A stretch of 64,000 nt of DNA from Rhodobacterales bacterium HTCC2255 (GCA_000153745.1 DS022282.1:850027-914026); one strand, 5' to 3'. Shown: positions 1-10,693, counted from the first letter of the stretch. Notes: a model not told the origin generated them from the sequence alone. Numbers and translations are program-made.

Positions 1-65
1 AGCACACCCTAAAGCATGATAAATCTAGTAGTTGAGTTTTTCTTAAACTCCTATATTAAGCCCCA

Positions 66-761
66 ATGACATCACATGTAAAAGCTCTTTTAGTTCATTA
101 TTTGACCGCTACAGGCGCAGTTTTTGCAATGCTAGCAATGCTTGCTGCAGTTGGAAGCAACTGGGATATGATGTTTTTATGGTTAGTTATAGCATTTTTT
201 GTAGACGGCATAGATGGACCATTGGCAAGACATTATAATGTCAAAGATAATGCATCAGAGTATGATGGCGTCTTGTTAGATTTAATAATTGATTACTTAA
301 CATATGTATTTATACCAGCATATGCGCTCTTTCAGTCTGGCTTATTAGATGGATGGACTGGCTGGGTTACTATAATAATAATCACATTTACTTCCGCATT
401 ATATTTTGCTGACACAAGAATGAAAACAAAGGATAATTCCTTTTCTGGTTTTCCTGGATGTTGGAATATGTTTGCAGTCGTTGTTTTTGCAACTCATCCA
501 AATTTCTATATTATTTTAGCTTTAGTAATAATACTCGCTGCTTCAATGTTTACACCCCTGAAATTCATTCACCCTGTCAGAACACAAAGGTGGCGATCAA
601 TAAGTTTACCAATTGCTATAATTTGGACTGCACTTGCTGGTGTATCTGCCTGGACAAACTTTAATGCAGGACCGCTTATTACAACTGCACTAGCAATAAC
701 TTCAGTTTACTTATTAACGGTTGGGATTGTACAACAGTTTCTTCCAGCTAAAGACGAGTAA
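66..761 (+). CDS. pcs: Phosphatidylcholine synthase (CDP-alcohol phosphatidyltransferase family)
   Basis: Predicted integral-membrane enzyme that condenses CDP-diacylglycerol with choline to give phosphatidylcholine. The CDP-alcohol phosphotransferase signature is visible: D50-G51-x2-A54-R55, then G68-x3-D72-x3-D76. The 12-residue gap between R55 and G68 is longer than the usual 8. The local text VDGIDGPLAR and LDLIIDYLTYVF is what I know from bacterial Pcs rather than from PgsA or PssA. The 231-residue length and roughly eight hydrophobic segments fit. It is convergent with the downstream EamA gene, and the two 3' ends overlap by 14 bp. A choline-using lipid enzyme suits the betaine and methylamine theme of the window. 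Pcs is favoured over other family members on motif text only. Confidence 0.85.
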   Translation: MTSHVKALLVHYLTATGAVFAMLAMLAAVGSNWDMMFLWLVIAFFVDGIDGPLARHYNVKDNASEYDGVLLDLIIDYLTYVFIPAYALFQSGLLDGWTGWVTIIIITFTSALYFADTRMKTKDNSFSGFPGCWNMFAVVVFATHPNFYIILALVIILAASMFTPLKFIHPVRTQRWRSISLPIAIIWTALAGVSAWTNFNAGPLITTALAITSVYLLTVGIVQQFLPAKDE

Positions 762-1584
762 TAATAATACCAAATACAATTATTAAAGAAGCAATAATTT
801 TACTCTTACCCATACTTTCTTTAAAAAATAAAACGCCTATCAAAACTGCAAATAATACCGACGTTTCACGCAATGCAGCTACTAATGCTATTGGAGCAAT
901 TGTCATTGCCCAGACCGCTATCCAATAGGCTAAAACTGATGCCGAACCTGCAATTAATCCCAGAATCCAAACTGATATTTTTTTTGGTATAATACTCAAA
1001 CCTCTTTTAAAAAAAGCATAAAACATAAATACAACTGCATCTAAGAAAAACAACCAACCAATATAACTTGTAACATCACCAGATGCTCTTGCACCAAGGC
1101 CATCGGTAATAGAATAGCCTGCAGTTCCAATTGCCGAACACAATGCAAATGGTAACAACGCAACTGTTTCTTTATTACTAAATACACCAATACCAAGGAT
1201 AAAAATCCCTATTCCGATTGCAATAATTGAAAAAATATCCTGATTGGAAATGGCATCTATTATAAAAATAGAACTCAAAACTAAAACTAGTAATGGTGCA
1301 GTTCCGCGCGCAATTGGATAAACACGACTGAGATCACCTTGTTCATATGCACTAGTTAAGAATAATTTATACCATAAGTGAAACCCTACTGAAGCAATCA
1401 ACCATGGCCATGCTTCGGCATTAGGTAATGGGAATAATATAAGTAGAATAAACCCAATTATACCATGAGCTAATGACAGCAATACCATACCTTGAAGTTT
1501 GTCATCACCAAATTTGATTATAGCGTTCCATGATGCGTGTAGTATTGCAGCAAATAATACAGCAATAAAAACGCTTAGGGACAT
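748..1584 (-). CDS. EamA/DMT-superfamily permease
   Basis: A 278-residue, almost wholly hydrophobic protein with about ten membrane helices in two similar halves, as in drug/metabolite transporters of the EamA family. A conserved-looking stretch, RVYPIARGTAPL, lies near the end of the first half. The substrate cannot be read from sequence. The start lies 4 bp after the ileS stop, so the two are probably co-transcribed. The 3' end overlaps pcs on the opposite strand. Nothing appears truncated. Confidence 0.75.
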   Translation of the reverse strand: MSLSVFIAVLFAAILHASWNAIIKFGDDKLQGMVLLSLAHGIIGFILLILFPLPNAEAWPWLIASVGFHLWYKLFLTSAYEQGDLSRVYPIARGTAPLLVLVLSSIFIIDAISNQDIFSIIAIGIGIFILGIGVFSNKETVALLPFALCSAIGTAGYSITDGLGARASGDVTSYIGWLFFLDAVVFMFYAFFKRGLSIIPKKISVWILGLIAGSASVLAYWIAVWAMTIAPIALVAALRETSVLFAVLIGVLFFKESMGKSKIIASLIIVFGIIITRL

Positions 1585-1588
1585 ATCT

Positions 1589-4477
1589 TTAACCTAACGC
1601 ATCACTACACCGTTGGCAGCAACCATCATGTTTTTGTTTACCAACTTGTGAGTTAATCTTCCAACAGCGCATACACTTTTCACCATCAGCTTTCTTAAAA
1701 ATTACTTCAATATCGGGCACATCATCAAGCCTAAAGCCTTGAGCCGATGGTTTACCATCAATCAATTTGATATCTGATGTAATACAAATATCTGCGAAAT
1801 CTACTGTCTCTGATAGGCTCTTTAAATCAACATTTGAGTTGAAATACACTTCTGGCGCAGCTTCAAGAGAAGAGCCAATATTCTTTGCTGTTCGCTCTAC
1901 TTCAATTGCTCCTGTCACAACACGTCTAACATTTCGGATAGCTTCCCATTTTGAAGCTACTTTTCCATTCAACCAATCAGACGATGTCTCAGGTATATCA
2001 ACAAGATGTATTGAAGATTCATTTTCATGATTACGTTGCAACCAGACATCTTCCATAGTGAAACAAAGCATTGGCGCTAACCAAGTTGTTAATCGGTGAA
2101 ATAATATATCAAGAACTGTTCTTGCGGCTTTACGCTTTATACCATTTACATCATCACAATAAAGAACATCTTTCCTTATATCAAAATAGAAACTTGATAG
2201 GTCGACTGTTGCAAACTGGAAGACCTGGCTGAAAACACCTTGAAAATCATACGCAGCATAGCCATCTCTAACAACAGCATCTAATTCAGCCAGACGATGT
2301 AAAACCCATTGCTCAAGCTCAGGCATCTCAGAGTAATCAATTTTTTCAGATTCATTAAAATCATTAAGATTTCCAAGAATAAACCTCATTGTATTGCGAA
2401 GTCTTCTATAACTATCAGCAACATTTTTTAATATTTCTGGACCAATACGTAAGTCTGCAGTGTAGTCAGCTTGAGCAACCCATAAACGTAGAATATCCGC
2501 ACCATATTGTTTGATCACTTGTTCTGGAGCAATTGTGTTACCTACAGATTTTGACATTTTCATGCCTTTTTCATCAAGTGTAAAACCATGCGTTAGCACA
2601 CCTTTATAAGGTGCACGCCCATTTGTTCCACAAGATTGCAGCAAAGAAGAATGAAACCAACCTCTATGTTGATCCGTACCTTCTAAGTATAAATCTGCGA
2701 TACCATCATCCGCTCCATCATCTCGATCTCGCATTACAAAAGCATGTGTTGAGCCACTATCGAACCAAACATCCAAAACATCAAAAACTTGATCCCATTC
2801 TTCAGCATTGTATTCTGCACCTAAAAATCGCTCTTTTGCTCCGTCTTCAAACCAACAATCAGCACTTTCATTTTCAAATGCAGCTACAATGCGGGCATTA
2901 ACTTTAGCATCTTTCAAGATAAAACTTGGATCAGTAGGTAAAGCATCTTTTTTGGTGAAACAGGTTAAAGGAACTCCCCAGGCACGTTGTCGAGACATTA
3001 CCCAATCAGGTCGAGCTTCAATCATTGAAAACAATCGGTTCCTACCAGATTGAGGTGTCCATTTTACATTATCAATTTCTGTAAGCGCACGCTGACGTAT
3101 AGTCTTTCCATGCTCATCATTTCCACCAATTTCTTTGTCTATAGAAGTAAACCATTGGGGTGTATTTCTAAATATAATTGGAGCTTTGGAGCGCCATGAA
3201 TGTGGATAACTATGTTCAACTCGACCCCTTGCTATTATCCCACCAGCCTCAACTAATTTGGCAATAACAGCATTATTTGCTTTTCCTTCTTTTCCTTTTC
3301 TATCAAATACTTCTAATCCTGCAAAAAAAGGGACATGATCTAAAAACTGTGATGCTTCTCCAATGTTATGTGTCATTCTATCTAACCAATTTCGTTTGAC
3401 AAAACATTCATAATCATCGGCACCATGACTGGGCGCCGTATGAACAAAACCCGTTCCAGCTTCATCTGTAACATGTTCACCATCAATCATAGGGACATCA
3501 TATGACCAATATTCATCCATCTCTGAAAGTGGGTGTGAACAGATAGCATTGTCTAAATCAGATGCTAATACATCTGAAATACGATTAAATTTAACAACTC
3601 GAGATTTTGTTAATGTATCTTCTGCCAAAATATCAGCAAAGATATACTGCTGCCCCGGTGCAGTCCAACTTTCTTCTTCAGTCTCTAGAACTTCATATAA
3701 TCCATAAGAAATTTTTGGGTTAAAAGCTACGGCCTTGTTTGAAGGTATTGTCCATGGAGTTGTCGTCCATATGACCACTCGGGCATTTTTTATTTTTTCC
3801 GGTGCAGATTTAAAATTAAACGGCACCCAAATAGTATGAGATTTATGATTATGGTATTCTATTTCAGCTTCAGCCAAAGCAGTCTTTTCAACCGGGGACC
3901 ACATAACCGGTTTTGAGCCTTGGTATAGAGATCCGTTCATTGCAAATTTCATGAATTCATCTGCAATTACTGCTTCTGCATGAAAATTCATCGTTAAGTA
4001 TGGGTTATCCCATTTACCCGTAATCCCTAATCTTTTGAACTCCTCTCTTTGAATATCAACCCAACCCTCTGCGAATTTCCTACATTCCTGACGCAATTCA
4101 ACTACAGGAACATCATCTTTATTTTTACCTTTTTTTCGGTATTGCTCTTCAATTTTCCATTCAATTGGTAAGCCATGGCAATCCCATCCAGGTATATATC
4201 GTGCATCTTTTCCCATCATCTGCTGCGATCTTACAACCATGTCTTTTAAAATTTTATTTAAAGCATGACCAATATGAAGATGACCGTTTGCATAAGGTGG
4301 TCCATCATGAAGTACAAATGACTCACGCCCTTTTTTCTCTCTTAATTTCTCATAGATACCTATTTTAGCCCAACGTTCTAACCAGATAGGTTCACGACCT
4401 GGCAGACCTGCCCTCATAGGGAAATCGGTTACCGGTAAGTTTATTGTATCTTTGTAATCAGGCGTTTCAGCACACAT
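1589..4477 (-). CDS. ileS: Isoleucyl-tRNA synthetase
   Basis: Class I aminoacyl-tRNA synthetase charging tRNA-Ile in the cytoplasm. The HIGH-type motif reads [13 protein letters not shown] near residues 60-72, and KMSKS occurs as [10 protein letters not shown] around residue 620. A C-terminal zinc-binding segment carries Cys935, Cys938, Cys953/954 and Cys957, ending five residues before the stop. The 962-residue length matches bacterial IleS with the editing domain. It is divergent from truA across a 281-bp spacer that contains a hairpin on the ileS side. The EamA permease gene follows 4 bp downstream. No anomaly seen. Confidence 0.97.
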   Translation of the reverse strand: MCAETPDYKDTINLPVTDFPMRAGLPGREPIWLERWAKIGIYEKLREKKGRESFVLHDGPPYANGHLHIGHALNKILKDMVVRSQQMMGKDARYIPGWDCHGLPIEWKIEEQYRKKGKNKDDVPVVELRQECRKFAEGWVDIQREEFKRLGITGKWDNPYLTMNFHAEAVIADEFMKFAMNGSLYQGSKPVMWSPVEKTALAEAEIEYHNHKSHTIWVPFNFKSAPEKIKNARVVIWTTTPWTIPSNKAVAFNPKISYGLYEVLETEEESWTAPGQQYIFADILAEDTLTKSRVVKFNRISDVLASDLDNAICSHPLSEMDEYWSYDVPMIDGEHVTDEAGTGFVHTAPSHGADDYECFVKRNWLDRMTHNIGEASQFLDHVPFFAGLEVFDRKGKEGKANNAVIAKLVEAGGIIARGRVEHSYPHSWRSKAPIIFRNTPQWFTSIDKEIGGNDEHGKTIRQRALTEIDNVKWTPQSGRNRLFSMIEARPDWVMSRQRAWGVPLTCFTKKDALPTDPSFILKDAKVNARIVAAFENESADCWFEDGAKERFLGAEYNAEEWDQVFDVLDVWFDSGSTHAFVMRDRDDGADDGIADLYLEGTDQHRGWFHSSLLQSCGTNGRAPYKGVLTHGFTLDEKGMKMSKSVGNTIAPEQVIKQYGADILRLWVAQADYTADLRIGPEILKNVADSYRRLRNTMRFILGNLNDFNESEKIDYSEMPELEQWVLHRLAELDAVVRDGYAAYDFQGVFSQVFQFATVDLSSFYFDIRKDVLYCDDVNGIKRKAARTVLDILFHRLTTWLAPMLCFTMEDVWLQRNHENESSIHLVDIPETSSDWLNGKVASKWEAIRNVRRVVTGAIEVERTAKNIGSSLEAAPEVYFNSNVDLKSLSETVDFADICITSDIKLIDGKPSAQGFRLDDVPDIEVIFKKADGEKCMRCWKINSQVGKQKHDGCCQRCSDALG

Positions 4478-4543
4478 ATCATGTTCCAGTCATGGAAAAT
4501 TTAAAGTTTGGGTTTGTTCGGCGCGAATACTCAAACGACTTCT

Positions 4544-4573
4544 CCCGGCAGATCTTTGTTTCAGATCACCGGG
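4544..4573 (-). promoter_or_regulatory. Hairpin in the presumed 5' leader of ileS
   Basis: Read on the minus strand, the outer arms CCCGG/CCGGG pair, followed by an asymmetric bulge and an inner GATC/GATC stem around a purine-rich loop. It lies about 70 nt upstream of the ileS start in otherwise AT-rich spacer. No T-tract follows, so it is not a standard terminator. It could be a structured leader or chance. The rest of the 4478-4758 spacer is featureless to me. Confidence 0.3.
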
Positions 4574-4758
4574 CCAATAATTCGAATAATTATTTTAAAT
4601 ATTAGCTCCATAAAACGTTTTATAATGTGCAAGCAAGAAAAGGTCTAGCATAACATCATTTAGTTTCTTTAAATAATTAAAGTACACAATTTAAGATCCT
4701 ACAATTAGATAAAAGAATAAAACTTGGCAAAAAGTAATTTACGGGGTATCGAGAATTT

Positions 4759-5526
4759 ATGCCTCGATATGCACTAAAAGTTGAATACGATGGGAAACCA
4801 TATCACGGTTGGCAACGTCAGCGTGATGTACCATCTGTGCAGCAAACTATTGAAATAGCAATTTCAAAAATTGCACCCGAAAAACCTGAAATACAAGGTG
4901 CAGGCCGGACAGATGCAGGAGTTCATGCAACAGGCCAAATCGCACATTTTGATCTGAATAAACCTTGGGACAGTTTTCGCTTATCTGAAGCAATAAATTA
5001 TCATTTAAGACCTGAACCTATTTCGATTACTAAATGTTCGATTGTTGCAGATGATTTTCATGCAAGATTTTCCGCAAAAGAACGCCGGTATGTATTTAGG
5101 CTACTAAGTAGACGTGCACCTGCAATTGTAGATGTGGGTTGGGTTTGGCAAATCCAACATGATTTAGATCTAGAACTAATGCAGGAAGGCGCAAAGTATC
5201 TTGTAGGGAAGCATGATTTTACAACATTTCGTTCCTCTATTTGCCAAGCACAAAGTCCTATAAAGTCATTGAAAGAAATTAGTATAAAAGAAATTAGTTT
5301 AGAGCACGGTAAAGAATTCGAATTTACGATCATAGCTCGGAGTTTTTTACACAATCAAGTCAGAAGCTTTATTGGTACTTTAGAGCGTGTTGGGTCAGGT
5401 TCTTGGGATCCAGAGAGAGTACATGAGGCACTAATTGCAAAAGATAGATCAAAATGTGGCCCAGTCTGCCCACCCCATGGATTATATTTAGCTCAAGTTT
5501 CATATGACACTGAAATATTTCCTTAA
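4759..5526 (+). CDS. truA: tRNA pseudouridine(38-40) synthase
   Basis: Isomerises uridines 38-40 in the anticodon arm of tRNAs. The catalytic motif GRTDAGVH is present with the nucleophilic Asp at residue 52, and the N-terminal text [12 protein letters not shown] is typical of TruA. The 255-residue length is normal. The gene is divergent from ileS. An inverted repeat with a T-rich tail lies about 70 bp after the stop and probably ends transcription. Confidence 0.96.
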   Translation: MPRYALKVEYDGKPYHGWQRQRDVPSVQQTIEIAISKIAPEKPEIQGAGRTDAGVHATGQIAHFDLNKPWDSFRLSEAINYHLRPEPISITKCSIVADDFHARFSAKERRYVFRLLSRRAPAIVDVGWVWQIQHDLDLELMQEGAKYLVGKHDFTTFRSSICQAQSPIKSLKEISIKEISLEHGKEFEFTIIARSFLHNQVRSFIGTLERVGSGSWDPERVHEALIAKDRSKCGPVCPPHGLYLAQVSYDTEIFP

Positions 5527-5596
5527 TTGCTCCATTGATTAAATTTAGAATTGTTCACCGGCACAGTATAAAAATTTGTTTATATTTATCTATGTT

Positions 5597-5652
5597 CACG
5601 TTTGCATTTTTTGCATAGCGGAATTGCAAACGTGTTTGTTGTTTTTTAAGGA
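5597..5652 (+). terminator. Stem-loop and T-rich tail after truA
   Basis: Perfect 10-bp inverted repeat: CACGTTTGCA at 5597-5606 and TGCAAACGTG at 5625-5634, with an 18-nt loop. A T-rich run (TTTGTTGTTTTTT) follows. This fits a Rho-independent terminator for truA. The long loop and the ACGTTTGCA half-site also resemble a LacI-type binding sequence, so it could instead belong to the control region of the DUF1127 gene that starts at 5703. Confidence 0.5.
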
Positions 5653-5702
5653 AAATATTCATAATTAATAGAAGAATTATTGACATAAAAGGAAATTTTA
5701 AA

Positions 5703-5975
5703 ATGGCATTTGCATCAACTACAACGAATTTAAACCAATTATTTCCATCATCAGAAAGCATTTCAATTTTTTGGGAAAATCTAAATAAATCATTACAAGC
5801 TCGAAAAAAACACCGTCAAACAATTAAAGAATTGAACCAATTAACTGATAAAGATTTAGCCGATATTGGACTTTGCCGTGGTGATATTAATGCAGTTGCA
5901 AAAGGTAGTGTAGATCACCTTATTAAACGCGGTGTAAATATTGACCCAGACTATTTTAATTTAAATAAAATATAG
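5703..5975 (+). CDS. DUF1127 small protein
   Basis: 90-residue protein whose middle part (about residues 40-75) matches the DUF1127 pattern seen across Alphaproteobacteria: an R/K-rich helix, then LNQLTDKDLADIGLCRGDI. In rhizobia and rhodobacters some DUF1127 proteins act in RNA or stress and phosphate regulation, but the role here cannot be read from sequence. The ATG at 5703 begins the only sensible frame. The gene ends about 25 bp before a strong bidirectional hairpin and is convergent with xdhC. Confidence 0.8.
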   Translation: MAFASTTTNLNQLFPSSESISIFWENLNKSLQARKKHRQTIKELNQLTDKDLADIGLCRGDINAVAKGSVDHLIKRGVNIDPDYFNLNKI

Positions 5976-5998
5976 TGCTACAAGATGTAGATGATATG

Positions 5999-6026
5999 GG
6001 AGCAAAAATATAAAAATTTTTGCTCC
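5999..6026. terminator. Bidirectional terminator between DUF1127 gene and xdhC
   Basis: Perfect 11-bp stem, GGAGCAAAAAT (5999-6009) with ATTTTTGCTCC (6016-6026), and a 6-nt loop. The A/T-rich stem supplies a T-run on either strand, so it can end both convergent transcripts. Confidence 0.7.
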
Positions 6027-6043
6027 ATTTCTATGAATTTCCT

Positions 6044-6895
6044 CTACCCTACGACCATCCTTAAGTTCAAATCATATTTTTTTGATAAATTAATATTTGA
6101 GGTAAGCAAATCAATTACTTCTGCTGTAACAAATGAAGCAATAACACTTGGTCGCTTATCATGATTTCTTTCACTTCCAATAGGACACGTGAGATCTTCA
6201 ATAGAAGTATTATCATAGTTTGATTGATACCACCTTTTAAATTTAGTTTTTTTTGTTTTTGAACCAATCATGCCAACATAATTAGCATCATTACGTTCTA
6301 GTGCAGCAGCAGTTAAAATAAAATCAAGCGCATGATCATGAGAAAGTATTATATATGCACTTCCTGCTGGAGATGATTTAATGTCAATCTCAGGAATAGC
6401 ACTCAGTCTTTTTTCAACATCGGCATCACATTTTGCAAGCTCATGAGACCTACTATCAATCAAAATACACTTTACAGGTAAATGTTGAAGCTGAAGTGCT
6501 AATGCACGTCCAACATGTCCTGAGCCCATGACATAAACATGAGGTAGTGTTTTATAATTCTCATTAAAAGAATTTAATGTTAAAGATTTAGTTTTTTTAG
6601 ACATTATAACTAATGAGACTTCTACATTACCACCACAACATTGACCAATTTCAGGACCGAGCGGAATTTTTAAAATATCTTTTTTAACATTTTCGATTAA
6701 CATTTTTCTAGAATGATTAATAACCAAATACTCTAATTGCCCACCCCCTATGGTGCCAAATGAGTCTAAATCACTTATGAACATTTCTGTATCTTCATTG
6801 CGCGGAGAAGAGCCAATAGTTTTTACAATTGTAGCTTTAACAATAAACTCATTGTTATTTAAAAAATTAACTAATTCTTTAAAATATTTTGTCAT
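6044..6895 (-). CDS. xdhC: Xanthine dehydrogenase accessory protein XdhC
   Basis: Chaperone that binds and sulfurates the molybdenum cofactor before insertion into xanthine dehydrogenase. The N-terminal XdhC/CoxI domain shows GSSPRNEDTEMFISDL and a GGGQLE turn (about residues 28-55). The C-terminal Rossmann-like domain begins at VYVMGSGHVGRALA (about 124-140). The 283-residue length is normal. The start overlaps the end of xdhB by 4 bp, and the gene closes the xdhABC operon. It ends just before the bidirectional hairpin at 5999. Confidence 0.9.
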   Translation of the reverse strand: MTKYFKELVNFLNNNEFIVKATIVKTIGSSPRNEDTEMFISDLDSFGTIGGGQLEYLVINHSRKMLIENVKKDILKIPLGPEIGQCCGGNVEVSLVIMSKKTKSLTLNSFNENYKTLPHVYVMGSGHVGRALALQLQHLPVKCILIDSRSHELAKCDADVEKRLSAIPEIDIKSSPAGSAYIILSHDHALDFILTAAALERNDANYVGMIGSKTKKTKFKRWYQSNYDNTSIEDLTCPIGSERNHDKRPSVIASFVTAEVIDLLTSNINLSKKYDLNLRMVVG

Positions 6896-9216
6896 TTATT
6901 TGCCTGCTCCTGTATATTTTTTACAGCTAATAAAACCCTTTCTGGTGTAGCAGGAGTATCCAGCCTTGGGCATGTTTGATAATCATTCATACTTGATATT
7001 GCCATTGATAAGGCTTCCAAAACTGAAATTCCTAACATAAATGGTGGCTCCCCAACAGCTTTTGATCTTTTAATAGTAAGCTCTCTATTTTCTGACCAAT
7101 CTGCCAATTCAACATTAAACTCGCGAGGCATATCTGAAGCAAGTGGGATTTTATAGGTTGAAGGTGCATGTGTTTTCAATTTACCATCTTTATCCCACCA
7201 CAATTCTTCAGAAGTTAACCATCCCATACCTTGAATAAAAGCGCCCTCAATTTGCCCCTTATCTAAAATGGGATTTAGTGAACGGCCGACATCATGCAAA
7301 ATATCCGTTTTTTCTATTCGATACTCTCCTGTTAAAGTGTCAATTAAAACTTCAGAACATGCTGCACCATATGCATAATAATAAAATGGGTTACCTTTTC
7401 CAGCAGCCCTATCCCAATAAATATTAGGGGTTTTATAAAATCCTGTAGCAGATAATTGAATGCGCTGCATATAAGCCATCTTAATAAATTCATTAAATGG
7501 AACAATTTCTTCTCCAACATAAACCATATTAGATAGAAATTTAATTTCAGTTTCTTGCACGCCCCAATGAGCTGCTGCAAATTTTATTAATCTATCTTTG
7601 ATTTGATCAGCTGCATCTAATGCAGCCATTCCATTTAAATCAGTGCCCGAGGAAGCCGCAGTTGCAGAGGTATTTGGAACTTTTTCAGTTGTAGTTTTTG
7701 TAATTTTAATTCTTTCAAAATCTACTTGAAATGCATCTGCCACTATTTGTGCAATTTTGGTATTTAAACCTTGGCCCATTTCTGTTCCACCGTGGTTTAA
7801 ATGAATTGAACCATCATTGTATATGTGAATTAATGCACCAGCTTGATTATACCATGTTGCAGTAAAAGAAATTCCAAACTTCACTGGTGTTAGTGCAATA
7901 CCTTTTTTTATAACACTAGAAGTTTTATTGAAATTTTTTATTGCCGTTCTTCGTGTACGATAATTTGATTTTTTTTCCAGTTCATCAATAAGCTTTGGTA
8001 ATATGTTATCTTTTATTTTCTGATGGTAGGGAGTTATATTTCTATCAGTATCACCATATAGGTTTAATTTACGAATATCTAATGGGTCTTTTCCTGTAGC
8101 AAATGCTATTTCTTCAATTATTCTTTCAGCTCCAAGAACACCTTGGGGTCCTCCAAATCCTCTAAATGCAGTATTTGATACTGTATTTGTTTTCATCGGA
8201 CGACTTTTTAATCTTACATTTGGGTAATAGTATGCATTATCAGCATGGAATAGCGCTCGATCAGTTACTGGTCCGGATAAATCGGAAGAGTATCCGCATC
8301 GAGCAGAAAAAATACTGTCAACTGCACTAATAAGACCATCGTCGTTAAAGCTTACATCATAATCAATAATAAAATCATGTCGCTTTCCAGTTGATATCAT
8401 ATCCTGATCTCGATCAGGTCGAAGTTTGACTGCACAATTCCATTTTTTTGCAGCAATTGCAGCAACTACACAAAATAAATTCATTTGGCTTTCTTTGCCG
8501 CCAAAACCACCACCCATCCTTCGAACATTTACTGTGACAGCATTGTTAGGAATACCCATAACATGAGCAACCATATGCTGCGCCTCACTCGGATGTTGTG
8601 TAGAGCAATGAATGACTAACTCATCATCCTCTCCAGGTATTGCAAATGCAATATGACCTTCAAGATACATATGATCCTGACCACCGATAGTAATTTTGTT
8701 TTTAATTCGATTCATATCATTAGAAACAGTTTTACTTATATTTCCCCTCTCTAATTTTAATGGTGCTGTCACATGTGGATAATCAGCACCTATAGCGCTA
8801 GAAATATTCAATGCATGGGGGAGTATTTCATATTCAATATTAGCTAGTTTAGCTGCGTGGCGTGCAATATTTCGCGTTTTAGCTATAACGGCAAATAATG
8901 GTTGACCATGAAATTGCACCTTATCAATTGGAAAAACGGGCTCATCGTTTTGTCCTGTGGGACTTATATCGTTTACACCTGGTATATCTGAAGCAGTTAT
9001 TGTCCCGATGACACCTGGCAACTCTTCTACTTGGGATAAATCAATACTTTTTATATTAGCATGGGCCACCTCTGAAACTCCAAGGTAGGCATGAAGAGTT
9101 CCAACAGGTTCTGTAATGTCATCAGTATATTTAGCCTGACCAGTAACATGTTTTGTAGCACTATCATGAATACGATTTGAATGAATTCCACCAGATATTT
9201 TATTTATATTATCCAT
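6892..9216 (-). CDS. xdhB: Xanthine dehydrogenase, molybdopterin-binding subunit
   Basis: Catalytic molybdenum subunit that hydroxylates hypoxanthine and xanthine. The N-terminal aldehyde-oxidase/xanthine-dehydrogenase a/b domain is followed by the Mo-binding domain with GGGFGGKE, the substrate/Mo loop AFRGFGGPQG, and the late motif KAVGEPPFMLG. The start is set at ATG 9216 (MDNINKISGG), which has the ribosome site GAGGGA; a longer frame to 9312 would overlap xdhA and adds non-conserved residues. The product is then 774 residues, normal for the bacterial separate subunit. Start lies 11 bp after the xdhA stop. The substrate call relies on the xdhABC arrangement; another purine-type hydroxylase remains possible. 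Confidence 0.9.
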   Translation of the reverse strand: MDNINKISGGIHSNRIHDSATKHVTGQAKYTDDITEPVGTLHAYLGVSEVAHANIKSIDLSQVEELPGVIGTITASDIPGVNDISPTGQNDEPVFPIDKVQFHGQPLFAVIAKTRNIARHAAKLANIEYEILPHALNISSAIGADYPHVTAPLKLERGNISKTVSNDMNRIKNKITIGGQDHMYLEGHIAFAIPGEDDELVIHCSTQHPSEAQHMVAHVMGIPNNAVTVNVRRMGGGFGGKESQMNLFCVVAAIAAKKWNCAVKLRPDRDQDMISTGKRHDFIIDYDVSFNDDGLISAVDSIFSARCGYSSDLSGPVTDRALFHADNAYYYPNVRLKSRPMKTNTVSNTAFRGFGGPQGVLGAERIIEEIAFATGKDPLDIRKLNLYGDTDRNITPYHQKIKDNILPKLIDELEKKSNYRTRRTAIKNFNKTSSVIKKGIALTPVKFGISFTATWYNQAGALIHIYNDGSIHLNHGGTEMGQGLNTKIAQIVADAFQVDFERIKITKTTTEKVPNTSATAASSGTDLNGMAALDAADQIKDRLIKFAAAHWGVQETEIKFLSNMVYVGEEIVPFNEFIKMAYMQRIQLSATGFYKTPNIYWDRAAGKGNPFYYYAYGAACSEVLIDTLTGEYRIEKTDILHDVGRSLNPILDKGQIEGAFIQGMGWLTSEELWWDKDGKLKTHAPSTYKIPLASDMPREFNVELADWSENRELTIKRSKAVGEPPFMLGISVLEALSMAISSMNDYQTCPRLDTPATPERVLLAVKNIQEQANK

Positions 9217-9226
9217 AGATATTCCC

Positions 9227-10693
9227 TCAAACGATTGAATGTATCTGAATTGGTTCAAGTGTATCCAAATCATGTTCAAGGAAGAACCTATGCAAAAGGT
9301 TACGCGCAACACTTATGCGGTATTCTTTTGTTGCGCGCCAATCTGAAAGAGGTGAAAAATCTTCATCAAGCATTCTTGATGCTTCATAAATCGTTTTATT
9401 ACACCATGTTTTTCCCTTTAAAGAGTTCTCAGTCATTAAAGCTCTTTTGGGTGTCGCAGCCATACCACCAAATGCAATTCGACAATCTTTTATTTTCCCA
9501 CTTTCGACACCCATACTAATTCCAACTGCGAGTGTAGATATATCATCTTCACTACGCTTTGATATTTTATAGGCAGAGTTTAGTTGATCTTTATTTGGTA
9601 AAGGCACTCTAATACTCAAAATAAACTCAGATTTTTTAAGATCTTGCTTGCCATATTCAATGAAAAATTTTTCTATAGGCAATACTCGGGTTTGATTGCC
9701 TTTGCGTAATATAATTTCTGAATTCAAGGCGATTAGTACAGGAGGTGTATCACCAATTGGTGATCCATTTGCAATATTCCCACCTATAGTTCCCATATTT
9801 CTCACCTGCCATCCGGCTATCCGATCCCAATAGTTATCTAAAAATGGAAAGAACTTAGATAAGTATTCTTGAATTTCTGTATAAGTAACCCCTGCACCAA
9901 AAATTAATACATCATCTTTGACTTCTATTTTCTTTAAATCTGTTAGGTGACCAATAAACAATGCTGGAGATATTGGTTTTAAAAATTTCGTAACCCACAA
10001 TCCAACATCAGTTGCCCCAGCAACAATCGTTGCAGATGGTTGATCTATTAAGACATCAGCTAAATCATCAATATTCGCAGGTAAAATTGATTTGATAGTA
10101 CTATCGCGGATTACCACTCTTGCATTGTCTTGTAGTTTAGAAAGATTTTTTATTGTGTTTTCACGTTCTGTAATTAATTGATCTGAAATAGGATTCCCAA
10201 ACTTATTTACAGCTAAAGCAGCATTAATTATTGGCTCATAACCTGTACAACGGCAGAGATTTCCCTGAACTGCAATTTCTACTTCGCGTTTTGATGGATT
10301 GGAATTTTCCATCCATAATGAGTATAATGACATTACAAATCCAGGTGTGCAAAATCCACATTGACTTGCATGGCATTCTACCATTGCTTTTTGCACCGGG
10401 TGCAAATCACCATTAGACCCAGATAAATATTCAATCGTTACTACATGACAACCATCCAACGAGGCTAAAAATCTTATGCAAGCATTTACGATTTCATATT
10501 TCAGCCCACCGTTAACCAATCTTCCAACTAAAACCGTACAGGCACCACAATCACCTTCAGCACAACCCTCTTTGGTTCCTATTAATTGTTGATCTAATCG
10601 TAGAAAATCCAAAAGAGTTTGTTCAGCTTCAAAAGCGTCCAATGTAATATCACGGTTATTTAATATAAACTTTATTTCATTACGAATTTGCAT
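9227..10693 (-). CDS. xdhA: Xanthine dehydrogenase, FeS/FAD subunit
   Basis: Electron-transfer subunit with two [2Fe-2S] clusters and FAD. The plant-type cluster has Cys44, Cys49, Cys52 and Cys72. The second cluster has Cys112, Cys115, Cys147 and Cys149 (CGFC and CRC). An FAD domain from about residue 200 shows ATIVAGATDVG and GGNIANGSPIGD. The 488-residue length fits XdhA/XDHA1. It is the first gene of xdhABC, divergent from a LysR gene, with a T-N11-A palindrome between them. No purine-degradation partners such as uricase are in view. Confidence 0.92.
   Translation of the reverse strand: MQIRNEIKFILNNRDITLDAFEAEQTLLDFLRLDQQLIGTKEGCAEGDCGACTVLVGRLVNGGLKYEIVNACIRFLASLDGCHVVTIEYLSGSNGDLHPVQKAMVECHASQCGFCTPGFVMSLYSLWMENSNPSKREVEIAVQGNLCRCTGYEPIINAALAVNKFGNPISDQLITERENTIKNLSKLQDNARVVIRDSTIKSILPANIDDLADVLIDQPSATIVAGATDVGLWVTKFLKPISPALFIGHLTDLKKIEVKDDVLIFGAGVTYTEIQEYLSKFFPFLDNYWDRIAGWQVRNMGTIGGNIANGSPIGDTPPVLIALNSEIILRKGNQTRVLPIEKFFIEYGKQDLKKSEFILSIRVPLPNKDQLNSAYKISKRSEDDISTLAVGISMGVESGKIKDCRIAFGGMAATPKRALMTENSLKGKTWCNKTIYEASRMLDEDFSPLSDWRATKEYRISVARNLLHRFFLEHDLDTLEPIQIHSIV

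Noticed and set aside
1767-4368. Several open frames of 67-96 codons antisense to ileS
   Set aside because: They lie wholly inside the well-conserved ileS gene and have no ribosome sites or recognisable domains.
4478-4758. T-box or glycine-riboswitch in the ileS leader
   Set aside because: Some fragments recall glycine-riboswitch text, but the core pairing and the conserved second half are not there; only a generic hairpin is reported.
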